Part shown: piece after piece, positions 1 through 10,347 of the stretch
How the letters are laid out: every line of letters begins with the position of its first letter
How positions within the stretch are numbered: the stretch's first letter is position 1
The notes under the pieces: generated by a model
The model's input: the letters and a program-made list of their open reading frames with translations, nothing else
Database searches by the model: none
Told to the model about the DNA's origin: nothing
Made by a program: the position numbers and the translations under genes
Assembly (NCBI RefSeq): GCF_000599885.1
Contig: NZ_JFGT01000003.1
Location: 124,001 to 188,000, forward strand
DNA length: 64,000 nt
DNA from: Pantoea sp. IMH
GTDB lineage: Bacteria; Pseudomonadota; Gammaproteobacteria; Enterobacterales; Enterobacteriaceae
Reading direction: 5' to 3'

Positions 1-2
1 AA

Positions 3-1913
3 AGCACCCTGATCAACGCCGAACAATACCAGTCGATGTACCAACTTTCCGTGCAGGACCCGGATGCGTTCTGGGGAGAGCAGGGCCGGATTCTCGACTG
101 GATTAAGCCCTATTCGACGGTAAAGAATACCTCCTTCGCCCCCGGCGATATCCGCATCCGCTGGTACGAGGACGGCACGCTCAACCTGGCGGCCAACTGC
201 CTCGACCGCCATCTGCACAGCCGCGGCGATCATCCAGCCATTATCTGGGAAGGTGACGACGCCAGCGAGAGTAAGACGCTGACCTTTCGTGAACTGCACC
301 GCGAGGTCTGCCGCTTCGCCAATTCGCTTAAGGAACTGGGCGTCAATAAGGGTGACGTGGTAGCCATCTATATGCCGATGGTGCCAGAAGCCGCCATCGC
401 CATGCTGGCATGTGCGCGCATCGGTGCCGTACACACGGTCATCTTCGGCGGTTTCTCGCCGGAGGCGGTTGCTGGGCGCATTATGGACTGCAATGCCAGA
501 CTCGTGGTCACGGCCGATGAGGGCGTACGTGCGGGACGGACCATTCCGCTGAAGAAAAACGTGGATGATGCACTGGCGAATCCTAAAGTCACTTCCGTGA
601 CCAACGTGGTGGTCTTCCGCCGCACCGGTAAAGAAACGGGGTGGGAGAATGGCCGCGATCTCTGGTGGCATGAGCTGGTTAATAAGGCGTGCGCGCACCA
701 TCAGCCAGAAGAGATGAACGCGGAGGACCCGCTGTTTATCCTTTATACTTCCGGCTCCACCGGCAAACCGAAGGGCGTCCTGCATACCACCGGCGGTTAC
801 CTGGTTTATGTGGCCACTACCTTTAAATACGTTTTCGATCACCGGCCGGAAGATATCTACTGGTGTACCGCTGACGTCGGCTGGATCACCGGCCACAGCT
901 ATCTGCTGTATGGCCCGCTGGCGTGCGGCGCCACCACGTTGCTGTTTGAAGGTGTGCCAAACTGGCCGAAGCCGAGCCGCATGGCGGAAGTGGTGGACAA
1001 GCACAAGGTCACGCTGCTTTATACCGCGCCAACGGCCATCCGTGCGCTGATGGCGGAAGGCGACAAGGCGATTGCCGGCACAGACCGCTCATCGCTGCGC
1101 ATCATGGGCTCGGTCGGAGAGCCGATCAACCCGGAAGCCTGGGAGTGGTATTACAACAAAATCGGTAATGGTCGCTGCCCGATTGTCGACACCTGGTGGC
1201 AGACGGAGACTGGTGGGTTCATGATTACGCCGCTACCTGGTGCCACCGAGCTGAAAGCGGGATCCGCCACTAAGCCTTTCTTTGGCGTGCAGCCCGCGCT
1301 GGTGGATAACGAAGGCATCCCGCAGGAAGGGGCCTGCGAAGGCAACCTGGTGATGACGGATTCATGGCCAGGCCAGGCGCGAACGCTGTTCGGCGATCAC
1401 GATCGCTTTGAACAGACCTACTTCTCCACCTTCAAGAATATGTACTTCAGCGGCGACGGCGCCCGGCGCGACGAGGACGGCTACTACTGGATTACGGGGC
1501 GCGTTGATGACGTGCTGAACGTCTCCGGCCACCGACTTGGCACCGCAGAAATTGAATCCGCACTTGTTTCGCATCCGAAAATCGCTGAAGCGGCGGTGGT
1601 CGGCATTCCGCACGGCATCAAAGGCCAGGCGATATATGCCTACATCACGCTGAACAGCGGCGAAGAGCCATCCCCTGAGCTTTATGCCGAGGTACGCAAC
1701 TGGGTGCGCAAAGAGATCGGCCCGATTGCCACACCGGATGTGCTGCACTGGACTGACTCGCTGCCAAAAACCCGCTCCGGCAAGATTATGCGCCGCATTC
1801 TGCGCAAAATCGCCACCGGCGATACCGGCAATCTTGGTGATACCTCGACGCTGGCCGATCCTGGCGTGGTGGAAAAACTGCTGGAGGAAAAACAGGCTAT
1901 CAATATGCCTTAA
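3..1913 (+). CDS. acs: Acetyl-CoA synthetase, 5' end cut off by window
   Basis: AMP-forming acetate:CoA ligase: activates acetate to acetyl-AMP and then acetyl-CoA in the cytoplasm, the high-affinity route for acetate scavenging. The frame is open from base 3, upstream of the first ATG at 36, and residues encoded before that ATG ([11 protein letters not shown]) match the usual Acs N-terminus, so the true start lies outside the window and about 16 residues are missing of roughly 652. Visible motifs are the adenylate-forming P-loop [11 protein letters not shown], the A8 region [17 protein letters not shown] and the C-terminal [11 protein letters not shown], whose last Lys-containing segment carries the lysine regulated by acetylation in the family. 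It is first in an acs-yjcH-actP order, as in E. coli, where the operon is CRP-activated; that promoter is not in this window. Identification is very secure. Confidence 0.97.
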   Translation, partial: STLINAEQYQSMYQLSVQDPDAFWGEQGRILDWIKPYSTVKNTSFAPGDIRIRWYEDGTLNLAANCLDRHLHSRGDHPAIIWEGDDASESKTLTFRELHREVCRFANSLKELGVNKGDVVAIYMPMVPEAAIAMLACARIGAVHTVIFGGFSPEAVAGRIMDCNARLVVTADEGVRAGRTIPLKKNVDDALANPKVTSVTNVVVFRRTGKETGWENGRDLWWHELVNKACAHHQPEEMNAEDPLFILYTSGSTGKPKGVLHTTGGYLVYVATTFKYVFDHRPEDIYWCTADVGWITGHSYLLYGPLACGATTLLFEGVPNWPKPSRMAEVVDKHKVTLLYTAPTAIRALMAEGDKAIAGTDRSSLRIMGSVGEPINPEAWEWYYNKIGNGRCPIVDTWWQTETGGFMITPLPGATELKAGSATKPFFGVQPALVDNEGIPQEGACEGNLVMTDSWPGQARTLFGDHDRFEQTYFSTFKNMYFSGDGARRDEDGYYWITGRVDDVLNVSGHRLGTAEIESALVSHPKIAEAAVVGIPHGIKGQAIYAYITLNSGEEPSPELYAEVRNWVRKEIGPIATPDVLHWTDSLPKTRSGKIMRRILRKIATGDTGNLGDTSTLADPGVVEKLLEEKQAINMP

Positions 1914-2188
1914 TTCACCGGTTCTTTATTAAGGAGGAAGCCCGCAGCGCCTTTAACTGCTGTGGCTTTCTCTGTTTCTTCACCGTACAACCTGTTCAGA
2001 TATCGTTATCAGAAGCAAGCTAAGCAACCACCGAAGATAAATATAACAAGCGCCCTACAGGCGGAAACACTCGCCGTGGCCAGTTTGCTGTTCGTCCGTG
2101 CCATTTCTACGTCACGACGCAGAGCGCGCTGAGCCGCCCTAAAACAGGCGAAAGCATCCGTCCCAATACTACCTCTGGAGATTCTGTG

Positions 2189-2500
2189 ATGAACGATGTG
2201 ATTTATCAGCGGATAGAAAAGAGTGCACGCTTTAAGGAGCTGGTGAGAAAACGCCAGGCTTTTGCCACCCTGCTCTCCGTGATTATGTTAATTCTCTACG
2301 TCGGGTTTATTCTGTTAATTGCTTTTGCCCCTGGCTGGCTGGGCACGCCGCTTGATGCGGACACTAACGTGACCCGTGGTATTCCTATTGGCGTGGGCCT
2401 GATTGTGATCTCGTTTCTGCTGACCGGTATCTATGTCTGGCGGGCAAATGGCGAATTCGATCGCCTGACCCGTGAACTGCTGAACGAGGTGAAGGGATGA
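2189..2500 (+). CDS. yjcH: DUF485 inner membrane protein YjcH
   Basis: Small inner membrane protein of 103 residues, same size as E. coli YjcH. Two hydrophobic segments (about residues 22-45 and 58-80) flank the conserved stretch [10 protein letters not shown], followed by a charged tail. It is co-transcribed with the acetate permease gene: its stop overlaps the actP start by four bases (ATGA at 2497-2500), which suggests translational coupling. The start is ATG 2189, preceded by CTGGAGATT as ribosome binding site; a GTG directly before it is less likely. The function is not established; the family is almost always found beside solute:sodium symporters and an accessory role for ActP is inferred from that. 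Confidence 0.93.
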   Translation: MNDVIYQRIEKSARFKELVRKRQAFATLLSVIMLILYVGFILLIAFAPGWLGTPLDADTNVTRGIPIGVGLIVISFLLTGIYVWRANGEFDRLTRELLNEVKG

Positions 2501-4155
2501 AATTACGCCATGCAATATCTGCGCTTCTCGCCTTCCTTCCCTTTTCCACGCTGGCGGCGGATGCCATCACGGGCGCGGTAGAAAGGCAGCCGACAAACTA
2601 TGAAGCCATCGTGATGTTTCTGATCTTCGTGGCCGCCACGCTGGGCATCACTTACTGGGCTTCCAAACGTACCCGCTCACGCAGCGACTATTATACGGCT
2701 GGTGGCAATATCACCGGTTTTCAGAACGGACTGGCGATGGCCGGCGACTTTATGTCCGCCGCCTCCTTTCTGGGGATCTCTGCGCTGGTCTACACCTCTG
2801 GCTACGATGGCCTGATCTATTCGCTGGGCTTTCTGGTCGGCTGGCCGATTATTCTGTTTTTGATCGCAGAGCGGCTGCGTAACCTTGGTCGTTACACCTT
2901 TGCCGACGTAGCGTCTTATCGTTTGAAGCAGATGCCGATCCGTACCCTTTCCGCCTGCGGCTCGCTGGTGGTGGTGGCGCTTTATCTCATCGCGCAGATG
3001 GTGGGCGCAGGCAAACTGATTCAGCTGCTGTTCGGTCTGGACTACCATATTGCCGTGGTGCTGGTCGGGATTCTGATGGTGCTCTATGTGCTCTTTGGCG
3101 GCATGCTTGCCACCACCTGGGTGCAGATTATTAAAGCTGTACTGCTGCTGTTCGGCGCCAGCTTTATGGCTATCATGGTGATGAAGACCGTCGGCTTCAG
3201 CTTCAACAACCTCTTCACCCAGGCGATGGCGGTTCACCCGAAAGGCATTGCGATCATGTCGCCCGGCGGGCTGGTCAACGATCCTATCTCGGCGCTCTCG
3301 CTCGGGCTGGGCCTGATGTTTGGTACGGCAGGCTTACCGCATATTCTGATGCGTTTCTTTACGGTCAGCGACGCTCGTGAAGCACGCAAGAGCGTATTTT
3401 ATGCCACCGGCTTTATGGGCTATTTCTACTTCCTGACCTTTATCATCGGCTTCGGCGCTATTCTGCTGGTGGGCGCTAACCCGGCGTTTAAGGATGCCGC
3501 AGGTGCGCTTATCGGCGGAAACAATATGGCGGCCGTTCACCTGGCAGACGCCGTTGGCGGCAGTATGTTCCTTGGCTTTATCTCTGCGGTCGCCTTTGCC
3601 ACCATTCTGGCAGTGGTTGCCGGACTGACGCTGGCCGGTGCCTCTGCGGTATCCCACGATCTTTACGCCAGCGTCTTCCGCAAGGGTCAGGCTACCGAGC
3701 AGCAGGAGCTGCGCGTATCGAAGATCACCGTGCTGGTACTGGGTATTGTGGCCATTGCGCTCGGTATCCTGTTCGAGAAACAGAATATCGCCTTTATGGT
3801 TGGCCTGGCGTTTTCGATTGCCGCGAGCTGTAACTTCCCGATCATTCTGCTCTCGATGTACTGGTCGAAACTGACCACGCGCGGTGCGATGGTGGGCGGC
3901 TGGCTGGGGCTGTTGACGGCGGTTTTTCTGATGATCCTTGGCCCAACAGTCTGGGTGCAGGTGCTGGGTCACGCAGAAGCGATATTCCCGTATGAATATC
4001 CGGCGCTGTTCTCGATGGCGGTCGCGTTTATCGGCACATGGCTCTTCTCAGTTACCGACAATACGGCGGAAGGTGCTCAGGAGCGCCAGCGTTTTCAGGC
4101 GCAGTTTGTTCGCTCACAAACGGGGGTGGGCATCGATACCGGCAAAGCGCATTAA
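2497..4155 (+). CDS. actP: Acetate/glycolate:cation symporter ActP
   Basis: Sodium:solute symporter family permease of 552 residues that imports acetate and glycolate across the inner membrane, feeding Acs. The N-terminus is a cleavable-looking signal ([20 protein letters not shown]), then about 13 transmembrane segments; the SSS signature region around [20 protein letters not shown] is present near residues 68-87. It overlaps yjcH by four bases and is last in acs-yjcH-actP. A strong Rho-independent terminator follows about 160 bases after the stop. Length and sequence agree with E. coli ActP (549 residues). Confidence 0.96.
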   Translation: MKLRHAISALLAFLPFSTLAADAITGAVERQPTNYEAIVMFLIFVAATLGITYWASKRTRSRSDYYTAGGNITGFQNGLAMAGDFMSAASFLGISALVYTSGYDGLIYSLGFLVGWPIILFLIAERLRNLGRYTFADVASYRLKQMPIRTLSACGSLVVVALYLIAQMVGAGKLIQLLFGLDYHIAVVLVGILMVLYVLFGGMLATTWVQIIKAVLLLFGASFMAIMVMKTVGFSFNNLFTQAMAVHPKGIAIMSPGGLVNDPISALSLGLGLMFGTAGLPHILMRFFTVSDAREARKSVFYATGFMGYFYFLTFIIGFGAILLVGANPAFKDAAGALIGGNNMAAVHLADAVGGSMFLGFISAVAFATILAVVAGLTLAGASAVSHDLYASVFRKGQATEQQELRVSKITVLVLGIVAIALGILFEKQNIAFMVGLAFSIAASCNFPIILLSMYWSKLTTRGAMVGGWLGLLTAVFLMILGPTVWVQVLGHAEAIFPYEYPALFSMAVAFIGTWLFSVTDNTAEGAQERQRFQAQFVRSQTGVGIDTGKAH

Positions 4156-4313
4156 TGACTGAACGGGGTGAGTCGAAAGAGTCGCCCTCAGTATAAGGCT
4201 GAAGGAGTGAGCATCCGGCGCGAAGTGATGGTCGCACTGCTGATAAAGTTGGCTGGGCGGGTATCGCGACAATCGCCTTGATGCACATAATTTCAGACGA
4301 TTAAAACGTTGAG

Positions 4314-4340
4314 GGGCGAATCGAAAGATTCGCCCTTTTT
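4314..4340 (+). terminator. Rho-independent terminator after actP
   Basis: Perfect 9-bp stem GGGCGAATC / GATTCGCCC with GAAA tetraloop followed by five T. It sits between actP and the convergent yfaZ and points to end of the acs operon transcript. A weaker look-alike (GGGTGAGTC GAAA GAGTCGCCC) lies at about 4166-4187. Confidence 0.85.
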
Positions 4341-4343
4341 ACC

Positions 4344-4889
4344 TTAGAAGTGCAGCGCAGCACCTACGTAAGGGCCATCGGCAATCACGTTGTCTTTACG
4401 ACCGTCTTTACCGTTCATGGTCATATATTTGTAACCCACGCGCACATCTACCAGTGAAATTGGCTGGAAGCTCACGCCGCCTGACGCTTCCTGGTAGTTA
4501 TCGATATGGCTGGAGAACGAGTCCGGAGAGTAGTAGTACTCGCCAAAGACGTTAAACATTTTGGTTACCGGGAAGTTCACGCCGCCGCCGACCGCGACCG
4601 CATAGCCATCTTTGCTGTCTTTCGGGCTGGTTGACATCACTTTAACCTGTGGCGAAAGGAAAATGTCGCCGATGGCCACGTTGTAACCCAGACCCAGGCT
4701 TCCCAGGCTGCCATCGTGATCGCTACGCAGCCAGTTACCTGACAGTGCGAAGCCTGGCGTAGTGGTGCCCAGACCAACGCGAACGTTCGTATAATCTTCA
4801 CCGACGTCAACGCCGCCTTCGATTGCCTGTGCCGATCCTGCCAGCACCAGAAGCGCGAGTGCGCCTGCGGTAGTTGCCACTGCTTTCAT
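4344..4889 (-). CDS. yfaZ: YfaZ family outer membrane protein
   Basis: Predicted outer membrane protein of 181 residues with a signal peptide (cleavage after about residue 22, SAQA). The mature part shows alternating beta-strand pattern and ends in a C-terminal phenylalanine (ALHF), typical for BAM-inserted barrels. Conserved YfaZ stretches are recognisable: SLGLGYNVAIGDIF, GYAVAVGGGVNFP, FGEYYYSPDS and NVIADGPYVGAAL. Ribosome binding site AGGAG lies 6 bases before ATG 4889. Function in the family is unknown (porin-like). It is convergent with actP and is not part of the neighbouring CidAB-like pair. In E. coli yfaZ maps elsewhere, so its place here differs. Confidence 0.85.
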   Translation of the reverse strand: MKAVATTAGALALLVLAGSAQAIEGGVDVGEDYTNVRVGLGTTTPGFALSGNWLRSDHDGSLGSLGLGYNVAIGDIFLSPQVKVMSTSPKDSKDGYAVAVGGGVNFPVTKMFNVFGEYYYSPDSFSSHIDNYQEASGGVSFQPISLVDVRVGYKYMTMNGKDGRKDNVIADGPYVGAALHF

Positions 4890-5032
4890 ATTATTCTCCT
4901 GATAAATTTACTCACGCCATTTTCCGGCGGCTTCGCAGAGTAAACTAACTATCCGCTGAATAACATGGGAAAAGGGATAATCGTCACGCCATTTAGTTAA
5001 CATTACAAAACTCTGGTAACAGAATATGTCCC

Positions 5033-5731
5033 CTACACCGTTGCCCACATCAGATGCCCGATGAGCGGAGCGACGATCACAGTTACAACGCCGGAAAGCA
5101 TCATCACCAGGCTTGCCACGACCCCTTCCTCCTGCCCAGTTTCATAGGCACGTGCGGTGCCAGCGCCGTGCGAGGCCGCACCAAAACCTGCCCCTTTCGC
5201 TATGCCCTGCTTTACCGCCAGCCGGATAAACAGCAGATCGCCGACCGCCATGCCAAACACGCCAGTGATTACCACAAACAGTGCCACCAGGTCGGGCTGG
5301 CCACCGAGCTGTTTCGCCGCCGCCAGCGCGAAAGGGGTAGTGATGGAGCGGACCGCGAGGCTGCGCTGGATCTCTTCCGGTAACGCCAGCAGCCTTGCCA
5401 GCCACACCGAGCTGCAGACGGCGACCAGCGTGGCGGTTATCACACCCGCCGAGAGCGACAGCCAGTGGCGACGGATAATCGCCATGTTTTCACAAACCGG
5501 AACGGCAAAGGCCAGCGTCGCCGGTCCCAGCAGCCACAGCAGCCAGTGGCTCTCGCCGATGTAATTGTGCCAGGAGATATGCGTGAGCAGCAGCAGCGCC
5601 ACCAGTACCATCGGCGTCATCACCAGCGGCATCAGCAGCAGTTTGTGCCAGCGGCGATAGAGACGTTTATTGCAGAAATAGATGCCGAGCGTAGCGAGCA
5701 GACAGAGCATACTGACGGTGAAATCACTCAT
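5033..5731 (-). CDS. LrgB/CidB-type membrane protein
   Basis: Polytopic inner membrane protein of 232 residues of the LrgB/CidB/YohK family. About seven hydrophobic segments; conserved family stretches are ENMAIIRRHWLSL, RSITTPFALAAA, and FGAASHGAGTARA. The start ATG 5731 was chosen over the upstream ATG 5770 because it has a GGGAG ribosome binding site and overlaps the preceding lrgA-like gene by eight bases, the usual arrangement; the length then equals YohK. Members are described as murein hydrolase modulators (Staphylococcus), and as glycolate/glycerate or pyruvate transporters in plants and Bacillus; which applies here cannot be told. Operon with the gene at 5724-6152, divergent from a LysR regulator, as in cidABR loci. 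Confidence 0.88.
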   Translation of the reverse strand: MSDFTVSMLCLLATLGIYFCNKRLYRRWHKLLLMPLVMTPMVLVALLLLTHISWHNYIGESHWLLWLLGPATLAFAVPVCENMAIIRRHWLSLSAGVITATLVAVCSSVWLARLLALPEEIQRSLAVRSITTPFALAAAKQLGGQPDLVALFVVITGVFGMAVGDLLFIRLAVKQGIAKGAGFGAASHGAGTARAYETGQEEGVVASLVMMLSGVVTVIVAPLIGHLMWATV

Positions 5732-6152
5732 CGCGTGGCTCCCGCCTGCGCCGGGCCAGCCAGCATTCAAAATGATAGACTTTCTCCACGACCAGCGCGG
5801 TGGCAGCCAGCACCAGCAGCGTACTGATACTGATTACCAGCATAATCCGCCAGCCCTCAACCCGCAGAAGCGGCGCGTAGTTCACCACGGCCACCACGGC
5901 GGGCACAAAAAACAGCAGCATCTCCGCCAGCAGCCAGCGCGATCCCGCTTTCACCCAGTTAAGCGGCAAAAGGCGCAGCAGCATCATCGCCAGCAGTAGC
6001 AGCATACCGACAATGTTTGCCGGAAGCGGCAGGTGCAGCCGCTCCACCAGCCATTGCGCCAGTAAAAAGAATCCGATGTAAAACATGACCTGTAGCGGTA
6101 CCTGAAGATACCGCACCCATTCCCAGCATCGCGGGCGCATTGCCAACGCCAT
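5724..6152 (-). CDS. LrgA/CidA-type holin-like membrane protein
   Basis: Small membrane protein of 142 residues with four hydrophobic segments (about 16-36, 41-61, 68-92, 97-118) of the LrgA/CidA/YohJ family; the conserved PLPANIVGMLLLL and a positively charged C-terminus are present. Family members resemble phage holins and act with LrgB/CidB partners in overflow-metabolite transport or autolysis control. Ribosome binding site CAGGAG precedes ATG 6152. The downstream lrgB-like gene overlaps by eight bases, so the two are one operon. About 100 bases separate it from a divergent LysR gene that probably controls it. E. coli has yohJK at a different locus and without an adjacent LysR gene. Confidence 0.87.
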   Translation of the reverse strand: MALAMRPRCWEWVRYLQVPLQVMFYIGFFLLAQWLVERLHLPLPANIVGMLLLLAMMLLRLLPLNWVKAGSRWLLAEMLLFFVPAVVAVVNYAPLLRVEGWRIMLVISISTLLVLAATALVVEKVYHFECWLARRRREPRDE

Positions 6153-6254
6153 GATGATTTCTCCTGATTTATTGAGTGCGGCCAGTATAAAGCGGTTACA
6201 AAGCGTGAAAAAAATGACTTAATATTATCCACACTATGCCTTTCAGGAATGTTT

Positions 6255-7157
6255 ATGGACGTCAGAGCCTTACGCTATTTCGTTGAAGTTGTGCGCCAGC
6301 AAAGTTTTACCCGGGCGGCTGAGCAGCTGTTTGTGACCCAGCCGACCATCAGCAAAATGCTGCGCCAGCTGGAGGACGAGCTGGGCTGCACGCTGCTGAT
6401 CCGCGAAGGGCGTAAGCTTCACCTCACTGATACCGGCCAGGCGGTGTTTCAGCGCGGCGTCACCATTTTGCAGGAATTTAAGCAGCTGGAGGCGGAGATC
6501 AGTGATATTAACGATCTGAAAACCGGCGAGCTGCGGCTTGGCATACCGCCCATGGTCGGTATGCAGATCGCCGGTGCGATTTCGGCGTTCCGCCAGCGTT
6601 ATCCTGGCGTCGGGCTGAATATTGCTGAGTTTGGTGGCCTCACCGTGCAGCAGGCCGTGCTCTCCGGCACGCTGGATATTGCGCTGACCGCGCTGCCGGT
6701 CGCAGAGGATCTGCCGCTGAACGCCCTGCCCCTGATGAGCCATCCGCTGTGTGTGCTGGTACCGCGTACCGAAGAGTGGCTTCGCCGCACCCATATCCCT
6801 GTCGCCGAGCTGGCGGGTCACCCCATTCTTATTTACAACGAGGAGTTCTCCCTCAACCGTCAGCTGATGCGGGCGTTTCAGGCCAGCGGATTTGCGCCAC
6901 AAATTGCGGTGCGCAGCGGACAGTGGGACTTTCTCGCCTCCATGGTACAGGCGGGCATGGGGATCGCTATTCTGCCGGAGCCGATTTGTCAGCGGCTGGA
7001 TAAACGCCATCTGCTCTGGCTGCCGCTGGAGTCGGATCTGGTCTGGGAGCTGGGGCTGATCTGGCGTGACGGTAGTTATCTGTCGAAGGGCGCGCAGGCC
7101 TGGATCGCCTGCTGCCGGGAATTCTGGCCGGGCGAGGCGCCCCGCCTGTCGATCTGA
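6255..7157 (+). CDS. LysR-type regulator of the CidR/YwbI kind
   Basis: LysR family transcription factor of 300 residues. N-terminal winged HTH (MDVRALRYFVEVV ... AAEQLFVTQPTISKMLRQLE) occupies residues 1-60, then linker helix and periplasmic-binding-protein-like effector domain. ATG 6255 is preferred to ATG 6249 since AGGAA at 6244-6248 is better spaced to it. It is transcribed divergently from the lrgA/lrgB-like pair, the classic layout in which the LysR protein controls the neighbouring operon (CidR in staphylococci responds to acetate/pyruvate overflow). Its proximity to acs-actP is suggestive but the effector cannot be read from sequence. Confidence 0.9.
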   Translation: MDVRALRYFVEVVRQQSFTRAAEQLFVTQPTISKMLRQLEDELGCTLLIREGRKLHLTDTGQAVFQRGVTILQEFKQLEAEISDINDLKTGELRLGIPPMVGMQIAGAISAFRQRYPGVGLNIAEFGGLTVQQAVLSGTLDIALTALPVAEDLPLNALPLMSHPLCVLVPRTEEWLRRTHIPVAELAGHPILIYNEEFSLNRQLMRAFQASGFAPQIAVRSGQWDFLASMVQAGMGIAILPEPICQRLDKRHLLWLPLESDLVWELGLIWRDGSYLSKGAQAWIACCREFWPGEAPRLSI

Positions 7158-7196
7158 GCCGTCCCGCCGGCAATCAGGGTCAGCGGGAGAGGCCTT

Positions 7197-8846
7197 TTAC
7201 TCTTCTTTTTCAACCAGCAAGGATTCCAGCAGATCGAGATCGTGCAGCAGTTTCTGCATCGTTTCGTTGCTGATTTTCTGGGTGGCGCGCAGATGATAGA
7301 CCTCTGCCCGCTCGGCTCGTAGTGCAGTCACGCGGAAGCGCCGCTCAAGGCTTTCCGCCAGAAGAGAACGATCCAGGTCCTCTTTCCCGTCCACCCGCCG
7401 CCGCAGATTGCCAATCACCCGGGAGCTGATTTCTTTCAGGAGATCGGCATCAATGTTCTCTTCCACATCGGCCGTCAGACGCTCTTCCATTTTGTAGAGG
7501 CTTTCAATGGCTGAACCTGCCATCACCGCGCGCGCCATCTGAAGCTCATGACGCTGGGCAGTTTTATCCATGCGCGGCATACCACGCAGCAGAACCGGCA
7601 GCACAATAACACCGACCAGCAGTGAGAACAGAATCACGCCCGTGGCCAGAAAGACCAGTTCATAGCGTGCCGGAAACGCATCCCCGTTCGTTAAGTAGAG
7701 CGGAATCGAGAGCACACCGGCCAGGGTAATCGCACCGCGTACGCCCGCAAAAGAGGCGATAAGCAGATCGCGCAGCGTATAGGCGCTGAACTCCATCGGC
7801 CTTTTCGTCAGCAGGCGACGGCTGATCAACTGCATCGTCCAGAGCCAGCCAAAGCGCACGATCATTAGCGCAGCGTAAATCAGCACCACAGAAACAAACA
7901 GCATCCAGAGATCCACATTCGGATCGACCTCGACCTGAGTGACAGAGGTTTCCAGAATCGCCGGCAGCTGCAGGCCCAGCAGCAGGAATACCATGCCGTT
8001 GAACACAAACTCCAGCATCTGCCAGACGCTGTTAGCGCGAAGCCGCATGGCCAGCGGCGCCTGACGGATAATGCCCGAGCGGGTAATGGTCATCCCGGCG
8101 GCCACTGCGGCGAGGATACCGGAGACGCCAAGATGTTCCGCGATCAGATAGCTGGCGAACGGCAGCAGCAGCAGCAGCACGGTCTGCGTGGCCGGATCGT
8201 CACCGCTCCAGCGGCTGAGCAGGCGCAGCGATTTTCCGTAGATCCAGCAGATAGCGATCCCGGCCAGCAGGCCGCCAATCGCCACTTTGAGGAATTCAAT
8301 GGTCGCGCCGGAGACGGTAAATACCATCGTGCCCATCGCCACCGCCACGGCAAATTTCAGCGAGACCAGGCCGGAAGCGTCGTTCATTAAGGCTTCGCCC
8401 TGCAAAATTGCCATGATTTTTTTGGGAATACGTCCTTCACCGACGATACCGGAGAGCGCCACGGCATCGGTTGGCGACAGCACCGCCGCCAGCGCAAAAG
8501 CCGCCAGCAGCGGGATCCCCGGCACCAGCCAGTAAATCAGATAGCCGATGCCCACCACGGTGATCAGTACCAGCACCAGCGCCAGCCCGATAATTTCCCG
8601 GCCATGATTCAAAAACTCACTGGTGGGCGTTTTCCAGCCGTCAGCAAACAGCAGCGGCGGAATAAAAAGCACCAGGAACAGTTCAGGATCGAAATCCACA
8701 TGCAGGCCAAATGTTGGCCAGGCAAGCAGCGCACCCATCGCAATCTGCACCAGCGGCAACGGGATTTGAAAGGGGATAATGCGCGCAGCAACGCCGGAGA
8801 GCGAAACCATCAGCGTAAGAATGAGGATGGTGAAGAAGATTTCCAT
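7197..8846 (-). CDS. yjcE: CPA1 family Na+/H+ antiporter YjcE
   Basis: Cation:proton antiporter of 549 residues, identical in length to E. coli YjcE. About 12 transmembrane segments with the CPA1 core motifs LFIPPLLFADGW, LSPTDAVALSGI, GEALMNDASGLV and FAGVRGAITLAGVLSIP, followed by a soluble C-terminal region of about 130 residues rich in charged helices (MEERLTADVEENIDADLL). ATG 8846 has AAGGAA as ribosome binding site; upstream in-frame ATG 8891 lacks support and would add residues without family homology. It lies downstream of ghxP on the same strand, but a strong terminator separates the two, so it is probably its own transcript. A second CPA1 antiporter is at 51850. Confidence 0.94.
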   Translation of the reverse strand: MEIFFTILILTLMVSLSGVAARIIPFQIPLPLVQIAMGALLAWPTFGLHVDFDPELFLVLFIPPLLFADGWKTPTSEFLNHGREIIGLALVLVLITVVGIGYLIYWLVPGIPLLAAFALAAVLSPTDAVALSGIVGEGRIPKKIMAILQGEALMNDASGLVSLKFAVAVAMGTMVFTVSGATIEFLKVAIGGLLAGIAICWIYGKSLRLLSRWSGDDPATQTVLLLLLPFASYLIAEHLGVSGILAAVAAGMTITRSGIIRQAPLAMRLRANSVWQMLEFVFNGMVFLLLGLQLPAILETSVTQVEVDPNVDLWMLFVSVVLIYAALMIVRFGWLWTMQLISRRLLTKRPMEFSAYTLRDLLIASFAGVRGAITLAGVLSIPLYLTNGDAFPARYELVFLATGVILFSLLVGVIVLPVLLRGMPRMDKTAQRHELQMARAVMAGSAIESLYKMEERLTADVEENIDADLLKEISSRVIGNLRRRVDGKEDLDRSLLAESLERRFRVTALRAERAEVYHLRATQKISNETMQKLLHDLDLLESLLVEKEE

Positions 8847-8967
8847 GTTTTCCTTATACGTCTTCCTGTTGTTTATCAGTAATGCGACCACTGTAACCGG
8901 TCGGTCTCCACCGATAATAAAACAAACTTGCCGATAGTTTAAAAACAGGAAGTGCGCAGTCCGGAAG

Positions 8968-8992
8968 AAAAAGGGGCCGGGAACCCGGCCCC
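8968..8992 (-). terminator. Terminator of ghxP
   Basis: Nine-bp perfect GC stem (GGGGCCGGG at 8973-8981, CCCGGCCCC at 8984-8992) with a 2-base apparent loop; on the minus strand it is followed by a run of five T. It directly follows the ghxP stop codon and separates ghxP from yjcE. Confidence 0.9.
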
Positions 8993-8997
8993 AGGCA

Positions 8998-10347
8998 TTA
9001 AATGGCCCAGCCGCCCGCGTAGAAGGCGATCAGCGCCACGGCGATAATCACCGTACCCGAGTTGAGCTTACGCCATTCGCCCGCGAAGACACGGCCAATC
9101 ACCAGCGCGCCGAAACCGAGCATAATGCCGGTCACGATGTTACAGGTCAGCACGATAAAGACCGCAGCCAGCAGGCCGGACATCGCATCCACAAAGTCGG
9201 AGAAGTCGATCTTGGAAACGTTGCTTAGCATCAGCAGGCCCACGTACATCAATGCAGGCGCCGTGGCATAGCCGGGAACCAGATAGGCGAGCGGAGAGAG
9301 GAACAGGATCAGCAGAAAGAGTACGCCGACCACAATCGCCGTCAGTCCGGTTTTGCCGCCTGCCGCCGTACCAGCGGCCGATTCGATATAGACTGCCGCC
9401 GGCGATGCGCCCACCAGCCCGGAGAAAATGCTGCTTACCGAGTCGGTGGTCAGCGCACGGCCACCGTTGATGATCTGGTTATCTTTGTCCAGCAGGTTCG
9501 CCTGGCCAGCCACGGCGCGGATGGTGCCCGTAGCATCAAAGACGGCGGTCATCACCAGCGCCAGCACGCTCGGCAGCACCGCCGGCTTCAGCGCGCCCAG
9601 AATATCCAGGCTGAAGACCAACGAGTTGCCGCTGGCGTCGCTCAGGCTTGGCATGGCAAACAGCCCCTGATACTTCACCGCCGGATCGACCATCAGCCCA
9701 ATCACGGAGATAACGATAATCGTCAACAGAATGCCGCCCGGTACGCGACGCTTCTCCAGGCCGAAAATGGCCGCGAGGCCCAGCAGTGACATGATCACCG
9801 GAAACGAGGCGAAGTCACCCAATGCCACCGGCAATCCCGGCGCCGGATTTTTAACCACCAGACCCACGCCGTCAGCGGCGATTAGCAGCAGAAAGAGCCC
9901 GATACCGACACCCGTTCCGTGCGCCACGCCCATCGGCAGATTGCGCAAGATCCACGAGCGTATGCCCGTCGCCGAGATAAGGGTAAAAAGCACCCCCATC
10001 AGAAAGACCGCGCCCAGCGCGACCGGCACGCTGATTTGCTGACCCAGCACCAGGCTGAACGCCGTAAAGGCGGTGAGGGAAATCGCGCAGCCAATTGCCA
10101 TTGGCAGGTTGGCCCAGAGTCCCATGATCAGGGAACCGAAGCCCGCCACCAGACAGGTGGAAACGAAAACGGCGGTAGGCGGAAAACCCGCCTTGCCCAG
10201 CATAGACGGCACCACAATCACCGAATAGACCATCGCAAGAAAGGTCGTCAGGCCAGCTAAAACTTCCCGGCGAACGCTACTGCCGCGCGCAGAGATTTTG
10301 AACCAGGCGTCTAACGAGCCGCCGGCCTGTGGAGAAGGAGTCGACAT
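8998..10347 (-). CDS. ghxP: Guanine/hypoxanthine permease
   Basis: Inner membrane purine base:proton symporter of 449 residues, nucleobase-cation symporter-2 (AzgA-like) family, same length as E. coli GhxP (YjcD). Signature stretches: [19 protein letters not shown] near residues 32-50, [26 protein letters not shown] and [15 protein letters not shown]. About 12-14 transmembrane segments. Start ATG 10347 with GGGGA upstream. A candidate PurR operator lies about 135 bases upstream (10483-10498), consistent with known PurR control of purine permeases. Position between yjcE and the sox region matches E. coli. Confidence 0.95.
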   Translation of the reverse strand: MSTPSPQAGGSLDAWFKISARGSSVRREVLAGLTTFLAMVYSVIVVPSMLGKAGFPPTAVFVSTCLVAGFGSLIMGLWANLPMAIGCAISLTAFTAFSLVLGQQISVPVALGAVFLMGVLFTLISATGIRSWILRNLPMGVAHGTGVGIGLFLLLIAADGVGLVVKNPAPGLPVALGDFASFPVIMSLLGLAAIFGLEKRRVPGGILLTIIVISVIGLMVDPAVKYQGLFAMPSLSDASGNSLVFSLDILGALKPAVLPSVLALVMTAVFDATGTIRAVAGQANLLDKDNQIINGGRALTTDSVSSIFSGLVGASPAAVYIESAAGTAAGGKTGLTAIVVGVLFLLILFLSPLAYLVPGYATAPALMYVGLLMLSNVSKIDFSDFVDAMSGLLAAVFIVLTCNIVTGIMLGFGALVIGRVFAGEWRKLNSGTVIIAVALIAFYAGGWAI

